From assembly GCA_036272935.1 (NCBI GenBank), contig DATAXP010000168.1, forward strand, positions 1 through 27,855: a stretch of 27,855 nt of DNA. Direction: 5' to 3'. Below, piece after piece: positions 1 to 7,882 of this stretch. The stretch is from DATAXP01 sp036272935. GTDB lineage: Bacteria; Planctomycetota; Planctomycetia; Pirellulales; PNKZ01. Every line of letters starts with the position of its first letter. Positions within the stretch are counted from its first letter, which is position 1. A program made the translations under genes and the position numbers. The notes below the pieces were generated by a model that was given only the letters and a program-made list of their open reading frames with translations, made no database searches and was not told the origin of the DNA.

Positions 1-450
1 GTGCTTGTGGCAAGCGCGGTTGCAGCTTGTCAGGCCCTTGAGCCAATCGTGGAAGTTGGTCAAGGGGCCGCAGCACTTACGGCCGCAGCCGCTCTTGCAG
101 CACGAGTTGCCGCAGCTCGATTCGCAGCAGCTCGACGGAGCGCAGCAGCTCGGGGCGGCTTCGCAGGTCGGAGCGGCCTGAGCACAGCAGCTCGGGGCAG
201 CCGGGGCACAGCAGCTCGGGGCGGCCGGAGCACAGCAGCTCGGAGCAGCCGGAGCACAGCAGCTCGGGGCGGCCGGCGCGGCACAGCTCGCTTCAGCCGG
301 AGCGCAGCAGCCACCAGCGGCGCCACCGCAGCCATTGTCGGGGCAAGCGCAGCTAGCGCCCAGCAGGCGCTCCATCAGCGTGGCAGCCTTCACGTCGCTA
401 ATACACGCCATCAACACCACAAACGCGACAGCAATCAATCGGATCTTCAC
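1..450 (-). CDS. Secreted cysteine-rich Ala/Pro-repeat protein (3' end outside window)
   Basis: The minus strand is open from a GTG at 450 to the left edge, so 150 codons are visible and the C-terminus is missing. AGGAG (458-463) lies about 8 bases before the GTG and supports this start. The N-terminus (MKIRLIAVAFVVLMAC...VKA) is a signal peptide with a likely cut after VKA, so the protein should be exported. The mature part starts with Cys/Gly-rich sequence, then four copies of the octad APAAPSCC, then a Cys-dense tail rich in SCC, CGNSCC and GRKCCGP. The pattern resembles secreted planctomycete proteins of unknown role; disulfide-linked wall or matrix structure, or metal binding, are inferences. 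The opposite strand is also open here because of the repeat codons, but it encodes only Ala/Arg-rich low-complexity sequence. Confidence 0.75.
   Translation of the reverse strand, partial: MKIRLIAVAFVVLMACISDVKAATLMERLLGASCACPDNGCGGAAGGCCAPAEASCAAPAAPSCCAPAAPSCCAPAAPSCCAPAAPSCCAQAAPTCEAAPSCCAPSSCCESSCGNSCCKSGCGRKCCGPLTNFHDWLKGLTSCNRACHKH
181..276 (-). repeat. 24-bp tandem repeat coding APAAPSCC
   Basis: Four in-frame 24-bp units encode the octad APAAPSCC on the minus strand, with only a few third-position or Gly/Ser codon differences between units. A degenerate fifth unit (AQAAPTCE) follows. The near identity suggests recent slippage or unequal exchange, so copy number may vary between strains. 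Confidence 0.8.
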
Positions 451-797
451 GGTACGGTCTCCTAAGCGGGAGCGGGCAGTTGGTTTCGCAGCGATCAGCG
501 CGATGCTATTGGCTGAATCGTCGGACGACAGCGTGTGCTGCAAAAAAACAACCTAGTTTCGCGACCTGCCAAAGACTCCTTGCCTGCTAGCTACGAAAAC
601 TTGCCCACGTGTAGCGGATTTATGGCCTCGCAGCGCCGTGCCAACGGCCCGATGCGCCCCGATCTGTGGAAATCCCGGCATAAACGTTCCCTCGGAAACC
701 ACGTCCGCACGGAGAAAAAATTTGCGGGTTGTGACGAATATTCTGCCGATGAATAGCGGCGGCGGGTTCGTTCCACCGACCGATGCGGGTAGATGCA
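451..797. other. Divergent intergenic region without a convincing gene
   Basis: This stretch separates the start of the Cys-rich protein (minus strand) from the lipoprotein (plus strand), so promoters for both must lie here. It has an A-tract near 541-547 and an AT-rich patch near 714-745, but I could not assign clear -35/-10 pairs. Short open frames here lack ribosome sites and protein-like composition. Confidence 0.5.
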
Positions 798-1172
798 ATG
801 GCTCGAATTGCTTTGATGGGCGTCGTGTTCGCTTGCGGCTTCGCGGCCGCGGGTTGCCGGTTCTGCAAGTCGTCGGCCGACGAGTATTGCTGCTCGGCCT
901 ACGCACCTGATATTTATCGCTACAGCTTCCGCGGTCGCCGCGGCTCGATCCTCGGCGCCGACCCTGCCGGCGCCTACGCCGGCATGCCGGCTTCCGGACC
1001 GATCATGCAGCCGACTCCGGCGGCCACCGAACCAGCGCCGATGCCCGACCCGTACATGTCGCCACAACCAGGCCTGATGCAGGGCGGCTCGACGCCGGAC
1101 GTTCCGCGCTCCGGCACACCGACGCCGCTCACGTCGATGCCGGTGAGCCGCTCGGGACTGACTTGGCGCTGA
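798..1172 (+). CDS. Small Pro-rich lipoprotein
   Basis: A predicted lipoprotein of 124 residues. The N-terminus from the ATG at 798 is a short lipoprotein signal (MARIALMGVVFACGFAAAGC) with lipobox AAGC, so Cys20 would be acylated. After it come a Cys-containing stretch (CRFCKSSADEYCC), a Tyr/Arg-rich stretch and a long disordered tail rich in Pro, Met, Gly and Thr, ending TSMPVSRSGLTWR. No enzymatic domain is visible. An upstream ATG at 783 in frame would add five residues; 798 is chosen because it places the signal peptide correctly. The ribosome site is weak. The function is unknown. It stands alone, about 125 bases before the transporter gene. Confidence 0.7.
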   Translation: MARIALMGVVFACGFAAAGCRFCKSSADEYCCSAYAPDIYRYSFRGRRGSILGADPAGAYAGMPASGPIMQPTPAATEPAPMPDPYMSPQPGLMQGGSTPDVPRSGTPTPLTSMPVSRSGLTWR

Positions 1173-1298
1173 TTCGCGCCAGGCCGCGCTTTACTTGCGC
1201 CGCGGCGGGTGTTGTAATCGGTCGCAGCGTTGGCCGTCGCGCCGCGGTGAACTGCGGCAGCGATTCTGCGCCATCGCCCGCCCAGGCACTTCGATATC

Positions 1299-2807
1299 GT
1301 GGCGCACGCCCCGCCGCCCAGCGCGAGCAGTCCGCAACTAGCGTCCGGCACCATCGAGGCGCCGCCGACCACCGTGCTCGGCATCCTCTCGCGCCTTGGC
1401 CCAGGACTTATCATTGCCGCTTCGATCGTCGGTTCCGGCGAGTTGATCGGCACGACCAAGACCGGCGCCGACGCCGGCTACTCGCTCCTGTGGCTGGTCC
1501 TGATCGGTTGCGTCATCAAGGTGTTCGTCCAGGTCGAACTGGGACGTTTCACGATCAGCGAAGGACGCACCACGATGGAGGCCATGAACCTGATCGGCCC
1601 GCGCTTCGGCGTGAGCTGGATGATCTGGTATTGGCTGCTGATGTTCCTGGTTGGCCTGGGACAATTGGGAGGCATCGTCGGCGGAGTCGGCCAGGCGCTG
1701 GCAATCACATTTCCGACGGCCGATGGCTTCGCCGCGCACCTGAACGCAAGCACGCCGTTGCCACGCTTCGCGAGCTTCGCCGACCTGAATTGGGCCAATA
1801 TCTTGGCCGTGCTCCACACCGACGACGTGCTTTGGAGCATCGGCGTGACGGCCATGACATCGGTGTTGCTCGTCGTTGGCCGCTACCGGCTGGTGCAGAA
1901 TGTGTCGACGGTGCTCGTTGCGGGCTTCACGGTAGTCACGATCTTCAATCTCGTCGCGTTGCCGTGGTTTTCGGAGGTGCGCTTCTCATGGGCCGACATT
2001 CGCGAAGGAATGATGCTTCATCTACCTGAGGCTAGGCCGGGAAAGTTGCCGCTGGCGACGGCCTTGGCCACGTTCGGCATCATCGGCGTCGGTGCCAACG
2101 AGTTGATTGCGTATCCGTACTGGTGCATCGAAAAGGGCTACGCCCAATTCACTGGTCCGCGTGACGATACGCCCGGCTGGGGCCAGCGCGCTCGCGGCTG
2201 GCTGCGCGTGATGCGCTGGGACGCCTGGTGCTCGATGATCATTTACACCCTGGCGACCGTCACGTTCTATCTGCTGGGAGCGGTGGTATTGCATCCACGC
2301 GGCTTGTCGCCAGCCGATGATCGACTCATCGAGACCTTGGCCATCATGTATCGCGACGTATTTGGTACGTGGGGCAATTACGTGTTCCTGTTCGGCGCGT
2401 TCGCCGTGTTGTACTCGACGTTTTTCGTGGCGATCGCCGGACACGCACGTGTCGTCGCCGACGCGGTGCGTGTTTACGGGCTAGGGGCCCACAACGAGCG
2501 GACGCGCACCTGGTGGGTGACGGTGTTCAGCGGCTTGTTTCCGTTCCTTAGCCTGGCGTGTTACATCCTCTACCGCGATCCGGTCGGCATGGTGCTGTTG
2601 AGCGGCTTCATGCAGGCGCTCATGCTGCCGATGCTCGGCGGGGCAAGCTTGTACTTCCGCTATCGCCGCAGCGATCCGCGCGTGCGTCCCGGCCTGGCGT
2701 GGGACGCGATGCTGTGGATTTCGTTTGCCGGGCTGCTGGTGGCAGGACTATGGGCGGCCGGCGTCGAAATCGCGCACCTGTGGGAGTTGGCCAGCGGGAA
2801 GGCTTGA
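1299..2807 (+). CDS. Nramp-superfamily membrane transporter, divergent clade
   Basis: A 502-residue polytopic membrane protein with about 11 hydrophobic segments. It starts at a GTG; the first ~30 residues are a Pro/Ser-rich cytoplasmic tail. Placement in the Nramp superfamily rests on the TM1 entry GPGLIIAASIVGSGEL (34-49) and the TM6 region GIIGVGANELIAYPY (260-274). Classical Nramp Mn/Fe transporters carry DPGN in TM1 and MPH in TM6. Both are replaced here, by GSGE and ANEL, so the substrate cannot be assumed to be Mn2+ or Fe2+. The protein is longer than typical bacterial Nramp (about 410-440 residues), with a large hydrophilic loop around 275-305. The gene converges on the VanZ-like gene, with only 3 bases between the two stop codons. 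Confidence 0.85.
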   Translation: MAHAPPPSASSPQLASGTIEAPPTTVLGILSRLGPGLIIAASIVGSGELIGTTKTGADAGYSLLWLVLIGCVIKVFVQVELGRFTISEGRTTMEAMNLIGPRFGVSWMIWYWLLMFLVGLGQLGGIVGGVGQALAITFPTADGFAAHLNASTPLPRFASFADLNWANILAVLHTDDVLWSIGVTAMTSVLLVVGRYRLVQNVSTVLVAGFTVVTIFNLVALPWFSEVRFSWADIREGMMLHLPEARPGKLPLATALATFGIIGVGANELIAYPYWCIEKGYAQFTGPRDDTPGWGQRARGWLRVMRWDAWCSMIIYTLATVTFYLLGAVVLHPRGLSPADDRLIETLAIMYRDVFGTWGNYVFLFGAFAVLYSTFFVAIAGHARVVADAVRVYGLGAHNERTRTWWVTVFSGLFPFLSLACYILYRDPVGMVLLSGFMQALMLPMLGGASLYFRYRRSDPRVRPGLAWDAMLWISFAGLLVAGLWAAGVEIAHLWELASGKA

Positions 2808-2810
2808 CGG

Positions 2811-3227
2811 TCACGCCGCCCCTGCACGCAGCGAGCGGTAGCCGATCCAGAGTAGCACAACTACGACAGCGCCCGAGCAATCGGCAGCCCAATCCAACAG
2901 GTCGAACGTCCGGCCAGTGAGCGGCTGCGTGATCTCGTCGAGAATCCCCTGGGCGGCGACCGCAGCGAGCGCGCCCAGCAGCACGGCGGCTCGGTTCGCC
3001 ACCGTGCCGCGACGCTGCACCCTGCGCTGGACGCACATTAGCAGCAACGCTGCCAGCCCGCCGTACAGCGACGCGTGAACCAGCTTATCGGTCCAATTGA
3101 ACAGGCCATGCTCGGGAACGGTCATCGGCCAATGAAACGCCGCCAACAGCGCGATCCAATAACCGCCCAGCAGCCAAGGCAGCCAGCCAAGCGAATCGCG
3201 CTGCGTCGCGTCGGACGTTTCGGTCAC
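2811..3227 (-). CDS. VanZ-like family membrane protein
   Basis: A 138-residue membrane protein with about four hydrophobic segments. The chosen GTG start at 3227 is preceded by GGAG with an 8-base spacer. Sequence upstream in the same frame is Arg/Pro-rich and not protein-like. VanZ features are the segment NWTDKLVHASLYGGLAALL and the later QGILDEITQPLTGRTFDLLDWAAD, which matches the family pattern of an acidic/Gln-containing TM segment followed by R-x-x-D-x-x-D-x-x-A-N/D. VanZ was named for teicoplanin resistance; the family at large has no firmly known activity and often sits in envelope or polysaccharide loci. Here it is the last gene of the minus-strand glycan cluster. A resistance role should not be assumed. 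Confidence 0.8.
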   Translation of the reverse strand: MTETSDATQRDSLGWLPWLLGGYWIALLAAFHWPMTVPEHGLFNWTDKLVHASLYGGLAALLLMCVQRRVQRRGTVANRAAVLLGALAAVAAQGILDEITQPLTGRTFDLLDWAADCSGAVVVVLLWIGYRSLRAGAA

Positions 3228-3250
3228 GGGGTAAACTCCAGACGCTCGGC

Positions 3251-3296
3251 CGCCGCGTCCACGCGGCGTTTGCTCTGCGGGCCGTGGCCGGCCCGC
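3251..3296. repeat. Two adjacent perfect hairpins between WecA-type and VanZ-like genes
   Basis: CGCCGCGT (3251-3258) pairs with ACGCGGCG (3261-3268), and GCGGGCCG (3277-3284) pairs with CGGCCCGC (3289-3296). Both are perfect 8-bp stems with short loops. No T-run follows on the minus strand, so this is probably an mRNA-structure or REP-like element and not an ordinary terminator. Confidence 0.5.
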
Positions 3297-3319
3297 GCTA
3301 AGTAACTGTAGCACGCTCG

Positions 3320-4825
3320 TTACGCCGCTCGACGTTGATCGGCGCTCGCGGCCTCGTAGATACCGAGCTGCTGCAACCGTAGCTGTCCGGGGCGTGCGGC
3401 CCAGTGGCGGCCAAATCGCTCGAGCACCGCCGTCAGCCGCGGCAGATACCACGGCTCAGCCGAGAGCGCGTCGTCGCCGGCCAGCGATAGATCGACGCGC
3501 GAACCATCGGCGGCATCAAACGTCAGCGCAATCCGCCAATGATGCCGTTCGATGTGAAGCGTGCTGTTCGACTGCCAAACCTGCACGAACCGACGTTGCC
3601 GCCCCTGCCACAGGGCAAATTCAAGCTGCTGGGCCGGCCAGTGCACCAGCTCGCGGGTCAGCCCGCTCCAACTGTCGTCGAAGCGTAGCGACGTGATTGC
3701 CCGTCGATTGGGCGAATGCAGCGCCGCCGACCGCGCCCAGCGATTGCTTGCCGCGCGCGACAACTTGGCGGCGATCGACATCTTCAGCAGCGACCACTCG
3801 TGGTTACCGAAATATCGCAAGTGCGTCATGGCCACGACCACGGCCAGCACGGTGAGCCACGCCAATGGTTCGGAATTGAGCACTGCCGCCGCCAGGCCGC
3901 CGGCCCCCAGTACAATGCTCACCACGGCAATCAGCCCCAGCGCTTGCCACTTGTGCATGCCGCGCTCGAGCAGCCGGTGGTGAATGTGTCCGCGATCGGC
4001 GCAATCGAACCGGCGTCCTGTGAGTCGCCGCCGCATGACCGCCAGCAACGTGTCGAGAATCGGAATTGCCAACACGACCGATGGCACTGCGAGACGCAGG
4101 GCACCGTCGGCCAGCGTCGCCCCTTCCATACACAGGACCGCCAGCAGCAAGCCGATCACCGTGCTGCCGCAATCGCCGAGGTAGATGCTCGCCGGGGGGC
4201 GGTTGTACACCAGGAAGCCAAGCACCGATGCCGCCAGGATTGCAGCCAACGACGAGATCAGAAAGTGCTCGTGATGCAATGCGATGCCGGCGATAGCCGC
4301 CGCGGCAACAATGCTCACCACGCTGGCGCTGCCATCCATGCCGTCGAGCAGGTTCATCGCGTTCACGCAGCCGACCAGCCACAACAGCGTCAGCGGCCAG
4401 GCGAGCACGCCCAGCTCGAATTCGTGGCCGAAGACGATCGCCCGATCGAACCAATGCACCGCGCACACCACCGGCAGCGCAGCGGCGATTTGCAGCACCA
4501 GCTTCGTACGAGCCGCCAATTCGAAGCTGTCGTCGATCAAGCCGATGAAGAACACCAGACTGGCCGAGGCGACGAGCATCGCTGCCAGCTGCTGCGTGGA
4601 CTCGAACTGCTCGGGAGCCATTGCCCAGGCGATCGCCGCCACGGCGAGGAACACGCCAAACACCGACACGCCGCCCCAGAGCGGCACCGGGGCGGCCTGC
4701 AACTTTCGCCGCCCGTCGGGATGATCGGTCACCCCGTAGCGCAGCGCCAGCGCTCGCACCACCGCCGTCATCACGACGGAGCCCACGAACGCGGCGAAGA
4801 TCAGCAGCAAGTCGGCTGGTGTCAT
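3320..4825 (-). CDS. WecA/MraY-family polyprenyl-phosphate sugar-1-phosphate transferase with extra C-terminal domain
   Basis: A 501-residue protein. Residues 1-340 are a polytopic membrane core with all family signatures: VPLWGGVSVFG (47-57), the catalytic/Mg2+ pair GLIDDS (95-100), NAMNLLDGMDG (155-165), GDCGS (217-221) and HIHHRL (280-285). Members transfer a UDP-sugar phosphate (usually GlcNAc-1-P or a related amino sugar) to undecaprenyl phosphate at the inner membrane, the first step of many envelope glycans. The sugar here is not predictable. Residues ~345-501 form a soluble Trp/Arg/His-rich extension absent from ordinary WecA, which is about 330-370 residues. The start is the ATG at 4825, where the hydrophobic N-terminus begins; the ribosome site is weak. 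The gene follows the GT-C gene by 28 bases on the same strand, which suggests one transcript. Confidence 0.9.
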   Translation of the reverse strand: MTPADLLLIFAAFVGSVVMTAVVRALALRYGVTDHPDGRRKLQAAPVPLWGGVSVFGVFLAVAAIAWAMAPEQFESTQQLAAMLVASASLVFFIGLIDDSFELAARTKLVLQIAAALPVVCAVHWFDRAIVFGHEFELGVLAWPLTLLWLVGCVNAMNLLDGMDGSASVVSIVAAAAIAGIALHHEHFLISSLAAILAASVLGFLVYNRPPASIYLGDCGSTVIGLLLAVLCMEGATLADGALRLAVPSVVLAIPILDTLLAVMRRRLTGRRFDCADRGHIHHRLLERGMHKWQALGLIAVVSIVLGAGGLAAAVLNSEPLAWLTVLAVVVAMTHLRYFGNHEWSLLKMSIAAKLSRAASNRWARSAALHSPNRRAITSLRFDDSWSGLTRELVHWPAQQLEFALWQGRQRRFVQVWQSNSTLHIERHHWRIALTFDAADGSRVDLSLAGDDALSAEPWYLPRLTAVLERFGRHWAARPGQLRLQQLGIYEAASADQRRAA

Positions 4826-4853
4826 TCTCAGTTCGACTCGAGATGGTTTGGAA

Positions 4854-6557
4854 CTAACGAACCGTGCGGTTCGCCCATTGCGCCCGATAGCGAGGACTGG
4901 TGAATACCACGGTCCGCCGTCGCGACGCGTCGGGCAGAGAATGGTTGTCAACGCGCACCAGTCCCAACCGCTCGATGGCTTCCGCCACGTCGCGGCGTGC
5001 GCCGGTGCAATCGACAGCCGGGAACACAGCGACGTCAGGATCGTGTTGGCGCACGCACTCTGCCAACTCGGCAACCGGCAAATCCGAGGCGTTAATCGGC
5101 AGTACGTGATACGCCGCTTCGGCGTAGTAGCCGAGCGTGCGCAGGCTGGTGGTTCCCACGACCGATCGGCCCGGTCCCAGCGTGTCGCGCAGCCACAGAC
5201 CCAACTCGGCTCGCTGCGCGCGATCGGCGAAGCCGCTGGTCCACGCGTCGAGCACGCCCACGCCAGCCGTCCACATCAACACGCCTGCGAACACACGAGC
5301 GCGCGCGGTGCGGACCGTCGCAACATCGCGCCATGCGCGGGGCAACGGTAGCCGACTAATTGCACGGAGCCCATAAATTGCGGACGGACCGGCAACGATC
5401 ACCAGCGGCATCACGTAGCGGCAACTCACCTGGCCGAACGATTTGGCATAGCACCAGATGCCGACGATCGAGATCGCGCTTAGCAAATAGAGCGGAACAA
5501 TGTCGCGCCGCCACAGCGGCTTCGCGTACACCGCCAGCCCGACGAGCACCAAAATGCCAAAAAATGGCGTGAAGCCACGCTCAAGGATATGCGCCGTGAG
5601 CCACGAAGGCTTGCGCGATTTTCCGCGAGCGAGGTCGGGGAGGTCGTCCGTTTCGGCCGCAGCATCGGCCGAAACAACGACGGCGCTCGGGGGCGGAGGC
5701 GCGGACGCCGTGGTTGCCTCCCGCTGTATCTGCGCGACCGGCGGCGGAGCCGCGAGCGGAGCGGCAACCGCGTCCTGCGGGGCAGCAAGCCTCGCGTACC
5801 ACCAGCGTGTGACCGCCTTAACGGCGTATGGCTGTTCGACAGGCTGGCCCATCAAGCTGGGCGCGAGCGTGAGCGCGGTGATCATCGCCGTCGCCACCAC
5901 GGCGCTCAGCAAGGCGCCGCTAAGCAGCGCCGTGCGGCGATCGGTGGCCAGCACGCGAACACCAGCCCAGCCGACGAGCACGACCAGCAGATACAGCGCT
6001 TCGAGCCGAGTGTTGATCGCCAGGCCCAGTGCCGCTCCCGCCAGGATGAAGAACACCGACCGCAACTCGGCCAGCGCGCGCCAAAACAGATACAAGCTCA
6101 GCGCGAACAGCAACCAGTAGGTCGAGTCTCGCATCACCTCGGCCGACGATTCGATCAGCCGCGGGTGAGTGGCGTACAGCACACCGACCATCCGCGCGAA
6201 CGCATCGGAGAATTGCCGGCGCACCCAGCCAAAGATCGGCAGCACCGCCAGGCTGCCTGCGAGCACTCCCCAGTACTTCGCCGTGTCGACGCGATCGAGC
6301 CCTAGCTGCTCGAGCGCGACGAGCAACAGCACGTAGCAATTCGAGTCGTAGGTATCAGGTTCGTGAGCGGCCCCGTGCGCGAGTTGCGCGGCACGCTCGA
6401 TGAAGAATGCGCCGTCATCGCACACATACGCTATGCGCGCGGCCATCACCATCCGGATTGTCAGGCACAAGATCAGTAGACCGACAGGCCACCGCCAGCT
6501 CACGTGGCCCGCGGGCGAGCGTGCGTCGGCGAGCCGTTGGGCAATGCCGTGAATCAT
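4854..6557 (-). CDS. GT-C type membrane glycosyltransferase (GT39/ArnT-like)
   Basis: A 567-residue integral membrane protein with about 10-12 hydrophobic segments. After TM1 comes the loop AYVCDDGAFFIERAAQLAHG, whose paired acidic residues fit the catalytic loop of GT-C enzymes that use polyprenyl-phosphate sugar donors and act on the outer face of the membrane. The middle loop (about 275-335) is a low-complexity Ala/Pro stretch, and the C-terminal soluble part ends with segments such as VAVFPAVDCTGARRD. An in-frame GTG at 6605 would add 16 residues; neither start has a clear ribosome site. Its position between the GT4 gene and the WecA-type gene suggests it adds a sugar to the lipid-linked or exported glycan. 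The substrate is unknown and no close named family member is recognised. Confidence 0.75.
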   Translation of the reverse strand: MIHGIAQRLADARSPAGHVSWRWPVGLLILCLTIRMVMAARIAYVCDDGAFFIERAAQLAHGAAHEPDTYDSNCYVLLLVALEQLGLDRVDTAKYWGVLAGSLAVLPIFGWVRRQFSDAFARMVGVLYATHPRLIESSAEVMRDSTYWLLFALSLYLFWRALAELRSVFFILAGAALGLAINTRLEALYLLVVLVGWAGVRVLATDRRTALLSGALLSAVVATAMITALTLAPSLMGQPVEQPYAVKAVTRWWYARLAAPQDAVAAPLAAPPPVAQIQREATTASAPPPPSAVVVSADAAAETDDLPDLARGKSRKPSWLTAHILERGFTPFFGILVLVGLAVYAKPLWRRDIVPLYLLSAISIVGIWCYAKSFGQVSCRYVMPLVIVAGPSAIYGLRAISRLPLPRAWRDVATVRTARARVFAGVLMWTAGVGVLDAWTSGFADRAQRAELGLWLRDTLGPGRSVVGTTSLRTLGYYAEAAYHVLPINASDLPVAELAECVRQHDPDVAVFPAVDCTGARRDVAEAIERLGLVRVDNHSLPDASRRRTVVFTSPRYRAQWANRTVR

Positions 6558-6702
6558 CGTGGGCCGCGAGGGGATCGAGGGGCTGGTTTTCGCCGCGAAA
6601 GGCACGCTTGCCCGGCGCGCAAGGGGGCGTATTTAACCGAGTTGCCCGCGCGGCGTCAATTCGGAAACGCGGCCGCTAGCAGGCCGGGGCGGACGCCGCG
6701 TG

Positions 6703-7872
6703 TTACCGCGCCACGTACAGATGCGTTAGCCCTGCGGCGGCGTCGAACGCTGGCAGATGGTGCGGCGAAGGCGTGCGCCCTGCAGCGCGGCGCAGCACCG
6801 CGACAGTAGCTTGCGCGCACGCTTGCCACGAAATGGGCGTGCGCTCGAGCGTTGTCGGCCGACGATCGGCCAATGCCGCGGCAAGCTGCTCCGGATCGCC
6901 GAAATCGATGCGGCAGCGCTCCGGCACACCGATCTCGCGAAACACCTCAAGGCGCGAGGTAATCAGTCGCCTGGCGAAGCCTGCCGCCTCAAGCACCGGC
7001 AGCCCGAAGCCTTCGTGGCGGCTCGGGAACACGACGTAGTCGGCACCGCGATACAACTCGGCGACGCGGTCGTACGAAACGTATCCTTGGTGCGAGACGA
7101 CGTCGGCCAGGTTCTGCGCCTCGATCCGTCGCCGCAGACTGCGCCAATGCCGGGTCCGTTCGCCGCTGAGCAGCAGCCGATGCCGCAGCCGACCTTGTCG
7201 CCGCAGCTCGCCGAGCGTCGCCAGCAACGTCTCGTGATCCTTGTGCGGTAGCGTGACGGCCGGATAGTACAGGTATGGCTCGGCATCGTATTGGCGTGAA
7301 GCGTAATCGATCGATGGGCGTGGCCCTTGCGAAGCGACGCCGTGGGGCACAACGGTGATTTTCACCGCGTCGATTCCGTGGGCCTCGATCACGTCTCGCC
7401 GGGTTTGGTCGGAAATCGCAATCAGTTGAGCAGCACGGGCCAGCGAGCGAGCGTACGAGCGCAGCCGAAACTGCCGTTGCCAAATTCGCAAGTGCTGCGG
7501 CATCGCCAGGTGGTACAGGTCGTGCAACACCAACACGCACGGCACGTCGACGGCGTGAGGAAAAATCGATTGCTGCGGGAAGAGCATCACGTCGGGCCGC
7601 TGCTGCTCGATAAGGCGCTGGATCCTTCCGGAGCGAAACCAACCCGCCGCGTCGAGTCCGCGCCAGGCGAGCATCCTCTGGCTGGTGCAAGGGACTACGG
7701 CGGTTCGAATTTGCCGGGCAATGGGGTCGTCGCGCAGATCGCTCGTAATGAGCAGCGTGACTTCATCGCGACCCGCGGCGGTCGGCAACTCGGCAACCAG
7801 GCGGCGCAAATATGTCTCGGTGCCGCCAATTCGGCCCGGCCGCATCGCCAGCAAACTTACAAGCATCCTCAT
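6703..7872 (-). CDS. GT4-family glycosyltransferase
   Basis: A 389-residue cytoplasmic glycosyltransferase of the GT-B fold. The ATG at 7872 has AAGGA 7 bases upstream. The N-terminal acceptor domain starts MRMLVSLLAMRPGRIGGTETY with the glycine-rich GGTE loop. Later come HDLYHLAMPQHL, the hinge AISDQTRRDVI...KITVVPHGV, and the donor-site motif PSRHEGFGLPVLEAAGF, which contains the E-x7-E pair of GT4 retaining enzymes. It would transfer a nucleotide-activated sugar to a growing glycan at the inner face of the membrane; donor and acceptor are unknown. The gene starts 10 bases after the stop of the GT9 gene, so the two are almost certainly cotranscribed. Confidence 0.88.
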   Translation of the reverse strand: MRMLVSLLAMRPGRIGGTETYLRRLVAELPTAAGRDEVTLLITSDLRDDPIARQIRTAVVPCTSQRMLAWRGLDAAGWFRSGRIQRLIEQQRPDVMLFPQQSIFPHAVDVPCVLVLHDLYHLAMPQHLRIWQRQFRLRSYARSLARAAQLIAISDQTRRDVIEAHGIDAVKITVVPHGVASQGPRPSIDYASRQYDAEPYLYYPAVTLPHKDHETLLATLGELRRQGRLRHRLLLSGERTRHWRSLRRRIEAQNLADVVSHQGYVSYDRVAELYRGADYVVFPSRHEGFGLPVLEAAGFARRLITSRLEVFREIGVPERCRIDFGDPEQLAAALADRRPTTLERTPISWQACAQATVAVLRRAAGRTPSPHHLPAFDAAAGLTHLYVAR

Positions 7873-7882
7873 CGCAATATCC

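Noticed and set aside
1..465. Plus-strand open frame rich in Ala and Arg
   Set aside because: It is the complement of the Cys-repeat gene. Only the minus strand gives a signal peptide, a ribosome site and ordered Cys pairs.
451..797. Short plus- and minus-strand frames as small genes
   Set aside because: They lack ribosome sites, and their sequences are not protein-like.
2811..3227. Glycopeptide-resistance gene
   Set aside because: VanZ-like proteins are widespread without any resistance cluster. No vanHAX or regulators are present.
3716..4903. Long plus-strand frame rich in His, Arg and Gln
   Set aside because: It lies wholly antisense to the WecA-type gene, which has full catalytic motifs. 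Its composition is that of a GC-rich shadow.
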